From Cryobacterium sp. Y50 (GTDB lineage Bacteria; Actinomycetota; Actinomycetes; Actinomycetales; Microbacteriaceae), in the NCBI RefSeq assembly GCF_002929805.1, contig NZ_PJJM01000093.1, positions 1-36,572 of the forward strand: a stretch of 36,572 nt of DNA. Reading direction: 5' to 3'. The notes below the pieces were generated by a model. The model saw only the letters and a program-made list of their open reading frames with translations. It was not told where the DNA came from and made no database searches. Each line of letters starts with the position of its first letter. Positions within the stretch are counted from its first letter, which is position 1. Of the stretch, positions 26,721 to 34,641 are shown one piece after another. The translations under genes and the position numbers were made by a program.

Positions 26721-27959
26721 TTGGATAAGAACAAGTATTTGTTAGAACCGAGTGACCGGGGAGTTCTCATCAAGAATCCATATCGTCCCGGAGCGGCGAA
26801 CACTCCTCTCTTTCTTGCTGGGCGGGAGAGTCAGGAAAGAATCTTGCGGGCGATACTCCGGGGAGCGCCCGAAATCCCGGCCAACTATCGCATCACGGGA
26901 CTCCGTGGCGTGGGGAAGACCGTGTTGCTCAAGCGCTTCGAAGAAGTCACCAAGGGAGAGCTCAACTGGGCTGTCGGCCGGTTGCAGTTGGAGCCGCGGC
27001 ACAATCGCGAAGAAGCCATCGTGGCAATTCTCCACGATCTTCTACTGGAGGTTCAGGCCCAGGTTTCACGGACCGAGAGCCTTCGTCAGAAGACGGAGGC
27101 CGTCATCAGTGGTGCACGAGCGTTGGCGACAATGACGTTTGAGGACGTCACCGTGTCTCTGGGCGGTTCAGCCACTTCCAAGGAATCCGATCTTGCCTCC
27201 GACCTTCTGGATACGGTTCGGATCGCCGTGAAATCCGGAAAGGGAGGACTTGTCCTGATGCTCGACGAGGCGCAAGTACTCGTCGACGACAAGGACCGTG
27301 ATGGGCAGCATCCACTCTCACTGCTCATTGCCGCAATCAACTCGCTACAGGAACAACAGGTGCCAATTGCACTCGTGCTGTGCGGCCTGCCTACGCTGAT
27401 TGCGAACCTGCTCCAGGCTCGCACATACAGCGAGCGCATGTTCCGCGGTGAAGAGGTAGGCCGCCTAACGCGCGCCCAGACCCGTGAAGCGTTCCTCCGT
27501 CCCCTGGATGGCACAGGCAAAGAAGCCACCGACGATCTCGTGAGCGCCGTCATGGACGACGTAGAAGGATATCCGTATTTCGTGCAGTTGTGGGGTGCCG
27601 AGCTCTGGGAGGATGCCATCGACACCTCATCGGACGTCTTGACTGTGGACCTACTGAAAGGCCTTCGCGAGGCGATTTTCAAGCGCTTGGACCACGATTT
27701 CTACGCGCCCCGGCTTGACTCGCTCACGCCTGCCGAGCAAGACCTTCTCCTGCTGACCGGAGCCTGCGAGTATCCGCCGTTGCGGACGGCCGACATACAC
27801 CAGGTCACATCTCGAAAACAGGGAAACGTCAACGTCTTGATGGGCAGGCTGGCCGACCAGGGAGTGGTGTACCGGTTGCAAAAAGGCATCTACGAATACA
27901 CTGCACCGAAGTTTCACGAGTTTCTGATTCGGCGACGACGAAGCACAACCTGGACGTAA
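26721..27959 (+). CDS. AAA-type ATP-binding protein with winged-helix-like C-terminus
   Basis: 412 residues. N-terminus carries NPYRPGAANTPLFLAGRE, followed by Walker A GLRGVGKT (60-67), Walker B LVLMLDEA (177-184), a sensor-1-like LVLCGLPTL, an arginine-rich YSERMFRGEEVGRL segment, and a C-terminal region (SLTPAEQDLLLLTG... TADIHQVTSRKQGNVNVLMGRLADQG) that resembles a winged helix. The domain order recalls Orc1/Cdc6-like or STAND-type AAA_16 ATPases. Start is TTG at 26721, weakly supported: AAAGGA lies 14 bases upstream and TATTAT just before it, so a leaderless TTG or a later start are both possible. The gene and its promoter are visibly more AT-rich than neighbours and lack the window's common 7-mer GCATCCG. 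No partner gene adjoins it. Function unknown; transfer likely. Confidence 0.78.
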   Translation: MDKNKYLLEPSDRGVLIKNPYRPGAANTPLFLAGRESQERILRAILRGAPEIPANYRITGLRGVGKTVLLKRFEEVTKGELNWAVGRLQLEPRHNREEAIVAILHDLLLEVQAQVSRTESLRQKTEAVISGARALATMTFEDVTVSLGGSATSKESDLASDLLDTVRIAVKSGKGGLVLMLDEAQVLVDDKDRDGQHPLSLLIAAINSLQEQQVPIALVLCGLPTLIANLLQARTYSERMFRGEEVGRLTRAQTREAFLRPLDGTGKEATDDLVSAVMDDVEGYPYFVQLWGAELWEDAIDTSSDVLTVDLLKGLREAIFKRLDHDFYAPRLDSLTPAEQDLLLLTGACEYPPLRTADIHQVTSRKQGNVNVLMGRLADQGVVYRLQKGIYEYTAPKFHEFLIRRRRSTTWT

Positions 27960-28369
27960 TCGCGACGCCGTCCGATCTGCGGAGCGACCGCAGGTAGCGC
28001 CGACGCGCAACTAGTTGAGCGACGCTAAGCAGCGGGTAGAGAGTACGCCACGGTTGCTGGGGTGCCGCCCGCGTGAGCGAGCGCAGGGTGAGACGCACCT
28101 CGTTGCCGCGACGATGCACGATGACCGCCTCACCGCGCCCGACAACGGCTGACCACTTCCGAGCATTGGAATCGTCGGTCGCTCGCCGCCCAGTCACGAA
28201 GTTCAGGTCTGGTCATGATCTCCCAACACGCCAGGTACTCGCCGTTGTGCCACGAGTCGCTCGCCGATCTCGCGGCCAGGAATGAGTGCGGGCGTCATCT
28301 GTCGAGTCAAACGCACCGCCTGACGCCGGGAGACCGAGGTTTGCCCTGAGCGCAGCGGGGCGCCTGCCC
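27960..28369. other. Non-coding stretch after the AAA ATPase gene
   Basis: About 410 bases with no convincing gene. A leftward frame from GTG 28197 contains a short Phd-antitoxin-like phrase (NARKWSAVVGRGEAVIVHRR) but lacks a Shine-Dalgarno and loses sense after ~60 residues, running into antisense of the ATPase. It could be gene debris. Confidence 0.4.
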
Positions 28370-28375
28370 TAGACT
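28370..28375 (+). promoter_or_regulatory. -10 element, leaderless start of the MFS gene
   Basis: TAGACT, then 7 bases, then the ATG at 28383; no Shine-Dalgarno. Confidence 0.55.
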
Positions 28376-28382
28376 CGGGGTC

Positions 28383-29609
28383 ATGTCGCTCGGTCGCCCA
28401 TTTCGAGCGCTCTGGGCGGCAAGTGCTTCCTCGAATCTGGCCGACGGAATCGCGTTCATCTCGATGCCGCTCCTGGCGGCATCGCTCACCGACGATCCGC
28501 GGCTCGTCGCCGGACTGGCGACCACCTACGCCCTGGTTCGGCTGCTGGTCGCGCTGCCCATCGGGGTCTGGGTCGACCGGATCGACCGGCGCACAATGCT
28601 GATCACCGCCAACCTCATCCGCGGGCTCGTCGTGATCGCCCTGGCCGTCTCCGTGCACCTGGAAGTTGCAAACCTGTCGCTGCTCTATGCCGTGTTTGCT
28701 GTGATCGGAACGCTGGAGAGCGCGGCGGACAACGCATCCGTTTCGTTGCTGCCTTCGATCGTGCCCGAAGAACAGCTCGATCGCGCTAACGGTCGCATCT
28801 CAGCCGCGCAACTGATTGCCGACGAGTTCGCAGGACCGCCGCTCGGCGGACTCCTGTTTGCCGTCGCGGCCGCGGCTCCCATGTACCTCATGGGCGGACT
28901 CTGGGCTGCCGCCGGACTTCTCGCACTGGCACTACCAATGCGCCGGATCGGTGATTCACGTTTTGAACTGACGCCGCGCCGGCCCATTTTTCGCGAGGCC
29001 CTGCAGGGTGCCCGCTGGCTGGCCGGCAACCGCACCGTTGGTGGACTCGGCCTGATCGGCGCCCTCGCGAGCGTGGGCTACATGCTCCCGTTCTCGATCC
29101 TCGTTCTGTTCGCTGAGGAGCGGCTACAGCTCGACAGCCTGGGCTACGGGTTGATCCTCGCCATTTCAGCGCTCGGCGGCCTGGTCGGATCATTCACGAC
29201 CGCGAGGATCCGAGCGTGGGTCGGTTTCCGACGCACAATTATCGCAAGCCTCGTCACGGGCGCTATGTCACTCTTCACGCTCTCAATCACCACGAATGGG
29301 ATCATCGCCGCAGCGCTGCTCACGGTCTACATCCTCCACGCCGTGGTGTGGGGAATCTGCGCCACCTCGCTGCGACAGCGACTCGTGCCCGACGCGCTCC
29401 GCGGCCGCATCAACGCGGCATCTCATATGCTGAGCTTTCTCGGGCTGGCACTCGGCTCTGCCCTCGGCGGCCTGTTGGCCGTCGTCAGCCTGCCGCTTCC
29501 GATCGCCGTCGGCGGCGCTGTCTTCGCATGCTGTGCTCTGCTCGCAGCCGTCGTCATCCCCCACAATCCCGCCCAACAAATTGATGGCCGCCGCACCCGA
29601 TATGGGTAG
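28383..29609 (+). CDS. MFS transporter (MFS_3, EntS-like efflux family)
   Basis: 408 residues with 12 predicted membrane helices. Opens FRALWAASASSNLADGIAF; loop 2-3 has the MFS motif GVWVDRIDRRTML; the middle loop reads MRRIGDSRFELTPRRPIFREALQGARWL, typical of the family that includes enterobactin exporter EntS and macrolide efflux relatives; LRGRINAASHMLSFLG occurs in the second half. Substrate unknown. Leaderless-type start at ATG 28383. Stands alone, converging on guaA across a hairpin. Confidence 0.9.
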   Translation: MSLGRPFRALWAASASSNLADGIAFISMPLLAASLTDDPRLVAGLATTYALVRLLVALPIGVWVDRIDRRTMLITANLIRGLVVIALAVSVHLEVANLSLLYAVFAVIGTLESAADNASVSLLPSIVPEEQLDRANGRISAAQLIADEFAGPPLGGLLFAVAAAAPMYLMGGLWAAAGLLALALPMRRIGDSRFELTPRRPIFREALQGARWLAGNRTVGGLGLIGALASVGYMLPFSILVLFAEERLQLDSLGYGLILAISALGGLVGSFTTARIRAWVGFRRTIIASLVTGAMSLFTLSITTNGIIAAALLTVYILHAVVWGICATSLRQRLVPDALRGRINAASHMLSFLGLALGSALGGLLAVVSLPLPIAVGGAVFACCALLAAVVIPHNPAQQIDGRRTRYG

Positions 29610-29682
29610 CCGCTACGCCGATTACCGTAGCAGGGCGCTGGCCAGGCGACGGCGCCCACGAACGGATGCCCACGCCGGGTAC

Positions 29683-29721
29683 ACAGGAAGGGCCGACTCT
29701 CCGCGAGCCGACCCTTCCTGT
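29683..29721. terminator. Hairpin between convergent MFS and guaA genes
   Basis: ACAGGAAGGG (29683-29692) pairs perfectly with CCCTTCCTGT (29712-29721); partial pairing continues inside (GACTC/GAG). No U-tract on either strand. Likely a bidirectional terminator. Confidence 0.65.
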
Positions 29722-29751
29722 CACGCTACTGCCTTTGACGGTGCGGTGAGA

Positions 29752-31356
29752 TCACTCCCACTCGATGGTTCCCGGCGGCTTCGACGTGACGTCGAGCACG
29801 ACACGGTTTACCCCATCTACCTCGTTAGTGATGCGGTTCGAAATCTTGGCCAGCAGATCGTAGGGCAGGCGAGTCCAGTCAGCGGTCATGGCGTCTTCCG
29901 ACGACACGGGTCGCAGCACGATGGGGTGACCATAGGTGCGGCCGTCACCCTGCACGCCCACTGACCGCACGTCGGCGAGCAGCACGACCGGGCACTGCCA
30001 GATCTCCCGGTCGAGGCCGGCGGCGGTCAGTTCGAAGCGCACGATCGCGTCCGCTTTGCGCAGCAGGTCGAGGCGTTCCTGGGTGATTGAACCGACGATG
30101 CGTATGCCCAGGCCGGGGCCGGGAAAAGGCTGGCGCTGCACGATTTCGGCTGGCAGGCCGAGCTCGGCGCCGATCGCGCGCACCTCATCTTTGAACAGGG
30201 TGCGCAGCGGTTCGACCAGTTCGAACTTGAGGTCGTCGGGCAGGCCGCCGACGTTGTGATGGCTCTTGATGTTGGCGGTACCGCTGCCGCCGCCGGATTC
30301 GACGACATCGGGGTAGAGCGTGCCCTGCACGAGGAAACGGATCGGGTCGCCGTCGATTTCCTTGGCCTCTTCGATCAGTTCGGCCTGGGCCTGCTCAAAC
30401 GTACGGATGAACTCGCGGCCGATGATTTTGCGCTTGGTCTCCGGGTCGCTCACGCCTTTCAGAGCATCGAGGAACTGCTCACGCACGTCGACAGTGACCA
30501 GGCGGATGCCGGTGGCCTTGACGTAATCCTCTTCAACCTGCCGACGCTCGTCTTCGCGCAGCAAGCCGTGGTCGACGAAAACGCAGACCAGCTGGTCACC
30601 GATGGCCTTGTGTACCAGGGCCGCGGCCACGGCGGAGTCGACTCCGCCGGACAGGCCGCAGATGACCTTGCCGGTGCCGACCTGGGCACGAATCTTGGCG
30701 ACCTGCTCAGCGATGACGTTACCGCTGTTCCAGTCGGGGTTGATGCCCGCGGCGCGGTGCAGAAAGTTCTCCAACACGTGCTGGCCGTTTTCGGAGTGCT
30801 TGACCTCCGGGTGCCACTGCACGCCGTAGAGCCGCTTCTTGTCATTGGCGAACGCTGCGACCGGGGTGGAGGTCGACGAGGCCAGCACAGTGAAGCCCGC
30901 CGGCGCGGTAGCGACCGAGTCGCCGTGGCTCATCCAGACCGTTTGGCTGTTGGGCTGGTCGGCCAGCAGCACGTTGTCGGCGTTACTGACGACGACCGGG
31001 GTCGAGCCGTATTCGCGGGCTCCCGTATGGGCGACGGTACCGCCGAGGGCGGTCGCCATCACCTGAAAGCCATAGCAAATGCCAAGCACGGGCACGCCGA
31101 GCTCGAAGATCTCCGCATCGAAGGCGGGCGCGCCGTCGGCGTAGACGCTCGACGGGCCACCACTCAGCACGATTCCACGCGGATTTTTGGCGAGAACTTC
31201 GGCGGCGGTGATGGTGTGCGGCACGATCTCCGAATAGACGGATGCCTCACGCACGCGCCGTGCGATCAGCTGCGCGTACTGCGCACCGAAGTCGACCACG
31301 AGAACGGGGCGATCCAGCCCTGAGTCGGCGATTGGGACATCCGCTGAAATGGTCAT
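29752..31356 (-). CDS. guaA: GMP synthase (glutamine-hydrolysing)
   Basis: Makes GMP from XMP with glutamine nitrogen. 534 residues. Class-I amidotransferase domain: [20 protein letters not shown], nucleophile C94 in GICYGFQ, then the HPE triad end (WHPEVKHSE). ATP-pyrophosphatase domain with P-loop [10 protein letters not shown], then the C-terminal dimerisation domain [13 protein letters not shown] and closing [12 protein letters not shown] at 31356 overlaps the DUF3817 stop (ATGA); longer frames upstream lie within that gene. Confidence 0.97.
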   Translation of the reverse strand: MTISADVPIADSGLDRPVLVVDFGAQYAQLIARRVREASVYSEIVPHTITAAEVLAKNPRGIVLSGGPSSVYADGAPAFDAEIFELGVPVLGICYGFQVMATALGGTVAHTGAREYGSTPVVVSNADNVLLADQPNSQTVWMSHGDSVATAPAGFTVLASSTSTPVAAFANDKKRLYGVQWHPEVKHSENGQHVLENFLHRAAGINPDWNSGNVIAEQVAKIRAQVGTGKVICGLSGGVDSAVAAALVHKAIGDQLVCVFVDHGLLREDERRQVEEDYVKATGIRLVTVDVREQFLDALKGVSDPETKRKIIGREFIRTFEQAQAELIEEAKEIDGDPIRFLVQGTLYPDVVESGGGSGTANIKSHHNVGGLPDDLKFELVEPLRTLFKDEVRAIGAELGLPAEIVQRQPFPGPGLGIRIVGSITQERLDLLRKADAIVRFELTAAGLDREIWQCPVVLLADVRSVGVQGDGRTYGHPIVLRPVSSEDAMTADWTRLPYDLLAKISNRITNEVDGVNRVVLDVTSKPPGTIEWE

Positions 31357-31802
31357 GCCTGGGCCTTCGCCGCCTCGGCAACTGCCGCGGTCTTTTCGGT
31401 ATTCTCGGCGAGGAAGCGCTTCACCGTGCGAGCAACGGGGACTTCCACGATGAAGGACAGGGTGGGGACGACGCCGCCGAAAGCAATGAGCACGAAGCGC
31501 CAAAACGGCCAGCGCATGAGACTCCAGAGGCGGAAGTCGGCGAACAGGTAGAGCACGTAGAACCAGCCGTGCGCGATCAGAATGCCGGTGCTGAGGTTGA
31601 TCGCGGCCACCGTGTCGGTCGGAACGATCGCGAGGAACCCCTGCGAACCACCCATCTCGATCTCGTGGCCGAAGCCGTACTTGATGACCATTTCGATGCA
31701 GAGCAGCAGCAGGAAGACACCGGTGATGGTCGATGACACCTGGTACAGCCGCAGTGCACCGGGAATTCTGGAGATATCGGCGGGCTTGGGTAGACGAGGC
31801 AT
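31353..31802 (-). CDS. DUF3817 membrane protein
   Basis: 149 residues, three membrane helices ([59 protein letters not shown]) with the family-typical LYQVSS and HGWFYVLYL phrases. DUF3817 is of unknown role; in actinobacteria it is often beside guaA. Starts at ATG 31802, 7 bases after TAGAAT with no Shine-Dalgarno, hence a leaderless start overlapping the far end of the SURF1 gene's downstream region. Its stop overlaps the guaA start, so the pair is coupled. Confidence 0.86.
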   Translation of the reverse strand: MPRLPKPADISRIPGALRLYQVSSTITGVFLLLLCIEMVIKYGFGHEIEMGGSQGFLAIVPTDTVAAINLSTGILIAHGWFYVLYLFADFRLWSLMRWPFWRFVLIAFGGVVPTLSFIVEVPVARTVKRFLAENTEKTAAVAEAAKAQA

Positions 31803-31809
31803 GTGCCTA

Positions 31810-31815
31810 ATTCTA
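31810..31815 (-). promoter_or_regulatory. -10 element, leaderless start of DUF3817-guaA
   Basis: Leftward TAGAAT, then TAGGCAC, then ATG at 31802. The element overlaps the last codons of the SURF1 gene. Confidence 0.6.
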
Positions 31816-32580
31816 CGCGCCAGCAGTGAGGGCTTCGGCGTCTTCAATTTCGCGCTCCAGGGCGTCGCGTACCAGACGGTACCAAAGGAACACGGCGAAG
31901 CCGGCGAAGACGACCCACTCGATGGCATAGAAGATGTTCAGCCAGTTCAGCGACTGGTCGACTTCGGGCACCGGGGAATCAATCAGGTCGAGGCCGGCGG
32001 CGGCCTCACTGTCGACGATGTAGCCAGAATAGACCGACTCGTCGCTGAAATCGGCCCACAAATTGATCAGAGCGGATGGCGCAACCTTGGTCATTTCCAT
32101 CGAGTCGCCCTCCGGGTCGGGCAGCTCCGGGGCCTCGCCGGTGAGAAAGCGTCCGTTCAGCGCGACGGGAGCGTTAGCCGGTTCCTTTTCGAGTACCTCG
32201 ATGACCGATTGGGCGGTGGCCTGGTCTGGAGCCCAGCCGCGCGCGACGGCGATGCTGGTGGCGGCATCCGTTTGAAAATGGCTAACCACCCAGAAGCCAT
32301 CGATGCCGCCGTTGAGCCGCGTGGTGATGAGCTGCTCGTCACCGGGCACCCAGGAGCCCTTCGTCGTGACCATCTGGCCGGTCGCGATCTGGGTCACCGT
32401 GCCGTCGGGCTGCGCCACTTCGGCGAGGGGCTTCACCTGCTCGGTCGCTCGCTCCACCACGACGCCGGACTCGATGGCACGCTCGAGCTGCCAGTGTCCG
32501 AGCAGGGCGAATGCCGCGGCGATGCCGAGGGCCAGCAGCAGCGCGAGCACCCAGCGGGGGCGCAGCATCATTCTGATCAC
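31813..32580 (-). CDS. SURF1 family protein
   Basis: 255 residues with the SURF1 topology: N-terminal helix (WVLALLLALGIAAAFALLGHWQLERA), a large extracytoplasmic part with TTKGSWVPGDEQLITTR and VARGWAPDQ, and a C-terminal helix (NIFYAIEWVVFAGFAVFLWYRL) holding the family's N-Y-AIEW motif. SURF1 helps insert heme a during cytochrome oxidase assembly. GTG start at 32580 overlaps the antiporter stop by 4 bases (GTGA). Sits between a K+/H+ antiporter and DUF3817-guaA, so the grouping is by transcription rather than pathway. Confidence 0.92.
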   Translation of the reverse strand: MIRMMLRPRWVLALLLALGIAAAFALLGHWQLERAIESGVVVERATEQVKPLAEVAQPDGTVTQIATGQMVTTKGSWVPGDEQLITTRLNGGIDGFWVVSHFQTDAATSIAVARGWAPDQATAQSVIEVLEKEPANAPVALNGRFLTGEAPELPDPEGDSMEMTKVAPSALINLWADFSDESVYSGYIVDSEAAAGLDLIDSPVPEVDQSLNWLNIFYAIEWVVFAGFAVFLWYRLVRDALEREIEDAEALTAGA

Positions 32581-34031
32581 GAATAGTCACCTGTGTGAGT
32601 TTCTCGCCCGGGTTTGCGTGCCGGTCTGTCGGCGTCATCATCGGGATCTGGGGTGTGCTGGCCGAGCGCGAAATCGGCCATTGAGTCTAAGCGTTTCGCT
32701 TCTGTAACCGTATCTTCCGTAGCTTGAGAATTGACCGAGCCACGTTTGGTTGCCCGCCGGGCGTACTCGTCGGCGTCCGCGGCCTGCGCCGCCGTCGCCG
32801 CCTCGACGAGCGCGATTTCCTCGCCCCGCATCGGATTGCGCGCTGCCCCCGTAGAAACGGATACCGGCACCCGGCGGCGCAACGCCGACCCGATCTTCTC
32901 CGAATTCGCCGCGAACAGCGGGCCAAGGATGGCCATGGAAAGCACGTACAGGCCGGCGAACGGTTGCAGGCGCGGATCGAGCCCGGCCGATACCGACAGG
33001 GTCGCCAGAATCAGGGTGAATTCGCCGCGGTTGACGAAGATCGCCGCGGTGTTGAGGGCTTCGCGTGGCCCCATTTTGTGCAGCCACGCCAGCAGTGCGC
33101 CCGACAGCAGACTGAGCACAAAGGTCATCCCGATGGCGATGAGCACCACGCCGATCACCGAACCGAACTGGGCGATATCGAGGGCGAGACCAAAGTTGAG
33201 AAAGAAGAACGCCGCAAAGATATCGCGCAGGGGCACGGCGACACGTTCGATCTTGGCGCGGTAGCTGCTCGCGCCGAGCACGACGCCGATCAGGAACGCG
33301 CCGATGGCATCCGTCACGCCGATGATCTCGCCGATGCCGGCGAACAGCACGACCAGACCGAAGAACAAAATGGTGAACAGTTCGTCATCCTTGGTGCGCA
33401 TGAGACGCGACACCACCCGGCCACCCCAGCGGGCAAGAGAGAACATGGCGACCAGAAAGAGGAACGCGATGGACAGCTGCAGCACGATCGGCCAGATCTC
33501 GGTCTTACCGCTGAGCACGACGGAGACGATGGAGAGGTAGATCGCGATGAAGATGTCACCCACGACGGTCACGCCGAGAATCATCGGTGTCTCTTTATTG
33601 GCTAAGCGTCGCAGCTCGATCAGGAGTTTGGTGATGATGGCGCTCGACGAGGTGCCGGTCATGCCAGCGATGACGAGGGCCTCGCGTGGTCCCCAGCCGA
33701 CCAACAGGCCGAACACGAAGCCCGCTCCCATGTTGATGAGAATCCAGGATCCACCGGAGATGATCAGCGTTTTGGCGTTACCGAAGAACTCTTCCTGGTC
33801 GAACTCGAGGCCAAGGCTGAACAAAAGCAGGATCAGGCCGAACACGGCGATGAGCTCGATATCGCCGGACTGAAAGTCGAGGGGGAAGAAGTCGGTGTTG
33901 GGGCTCGCGAGCACGCCCACGATCATGTAGATGGGGATGGTGGGGAGCCCGATCACCTTGCCCAAGCGGCCAAGAACGTAGGCGACGACGAGGAGGATGC
34001 CGAGAACGAGGAGGTCTTCGCCCAAGTGCAT
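32577..34031 (-). CDS. khtU: KhtU-like K+/H+ antiporter (CPA2 family)
   Basis: 484 residues: about 12 membrane helices (opening HLGEDLLVLGILLVVAYVLG) with CPA2 marks LFSLGLEFD, GMTGTSSSAIITKLLIEL, TDAIGAFLIGVVLGASSYR and FFFLNFGL. The last ~85 residues are hydrophilic and acidic/basic (TKRGSVNSQATEDTV...), with no TrkA-N domain; regulation is instead by the separate KhtT-like protein encoded 3 bases upstream. By relation to B. subtilis KhtTU it should export K+ for H+. GTGA overlap with SURF1 downstream. Confidence 0.88.
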   Translation of the reverse strand: MHLGEDLLVLGILLVVAYVLGRLGKVIGLPTIPIYMIVGVLASPNTDFFPLDFQSGDIELIAVFGLILLLFSLGLEFDQEEFFGNAKTLIISGGSWILINMGAGFVFGLLVGWGPREALVIAGMTGTSSSAIITKLLIELRRLANKETPMILGVTVVGDIFIAIYLSIVSVVLSGKTEIWPIVLQLSIAFLFLVAMFSLARWGGRVVSRLMRTKDDELFTILFFGLVVLFAGIGEIIGVTDAIGAFLIGVVLGASSYRAKIERVAVPLRDIFAAFFFLNFGLALDIAQFGSVIGVVLIAIGMTFVLSLLSGALLAWLHKMGPREALNTAAIFVNRGEFTLILATLSVSAGLDPRLQPFAGLYVLSMAILGPLFAANSEKIGSALRRRVPVSVSTGAARNPMRGEEIALVEAATAAQAADADEYARRATKRGSVNSQATEDTVTEAKRLDSMADFALGQHTPDPDDDADRPARKPGRETHTGDYS

Positions 34032-34034
34032 CGC

Positions 34035-34562
34035 TTACCCCGCTGGTGGAGCGTCGACGGTCTTGGCCTTCACTTCACCGGTACGAAAGAAAGCGAAGGC
34101 CTTGACGACTTTTTCCGGCGAGCCGGCGACGACGAGGGTATCACCGGGGAAGACCTTGAAGTCGGCGGCGGGGGCCGGATTAGCGGATTCACCGCGCACG
34201 ACGGCGACAACAGTGAGACCCGCAATGCCACGGTCGGCCGGATTGCCGAGGGCCTGGCCGGCGATGTGGTCTTCGTAGTCGACGGTGAACCAATCGATGC
34301 TGAGGCCAGGGATCTGGTCGAGGGCGCTGAGCGACTCGGTGATCTGGGTGCCGCCGAGCAACTCGGCGAGGGTGTGCGCCTCGTCTTCGTTGAGCCTCAG
34401 CGAGACCTTGCTCGCGTCGGGGCCGCCTTCATCATCGGCAAAGGTGATGAGATCGCTGTGGCCGGATCGGTGGGCGATGACGCCGACCTTGCCACCGTCA
34501 TCTGTGATAAAGGTGTGCAATACACCCACGCCGGGAAGTTTGACCCGCCGAACATCAACCAT
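34035..34562 (-). CDS. khtT: KhtT-like regulatory subunit with RCK_C (TrkA-C) domain
   Basis: 175 residues. N-terminal half begins VDVRRVKLPGVGVLHTF, as in KhtT; the C-terminal half (GLTVVAVVRGESANPAPAADF, then VFPGDTLVVAGSPEKV) is a TrkA-C/RCK_C domain. In B. subtilis KhtT gates KhtU in response to pH and binds c-di-AMP through this domain; the same role is inferred. Two ATGs compete: AGGAG lies 2 bases before the one at 34568 but 8 before that at 34562, so 34562 is chosen. TAGAAT (34603-34598) is a plausible -10. Confidence 0.87.
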   Translation of the reverse strand: MVDVRRVKLPGVGVLHTFITDDGGKVGVIAHRSGHSDLITFADDEGGPDASKVSLRLNEDEAHTLAELLGGTQITESLSALDQIPGLSIDWFTVDYEDHIAGQALGNPADRGIAGLTVVAVVRGESANPAPAADFKVFPGDTLVVAGSPEKVVKAFAFFRTGEVKAKTVDAPPAG

Positions 34563-34641
34563 TGTCATGACTCCTGAGCTATAAGGGCAGTCCCCCTATT
34601 CTACCGGAGCCGCTTTTGCTCCAGCGCGGCAGCTGCGCGCG

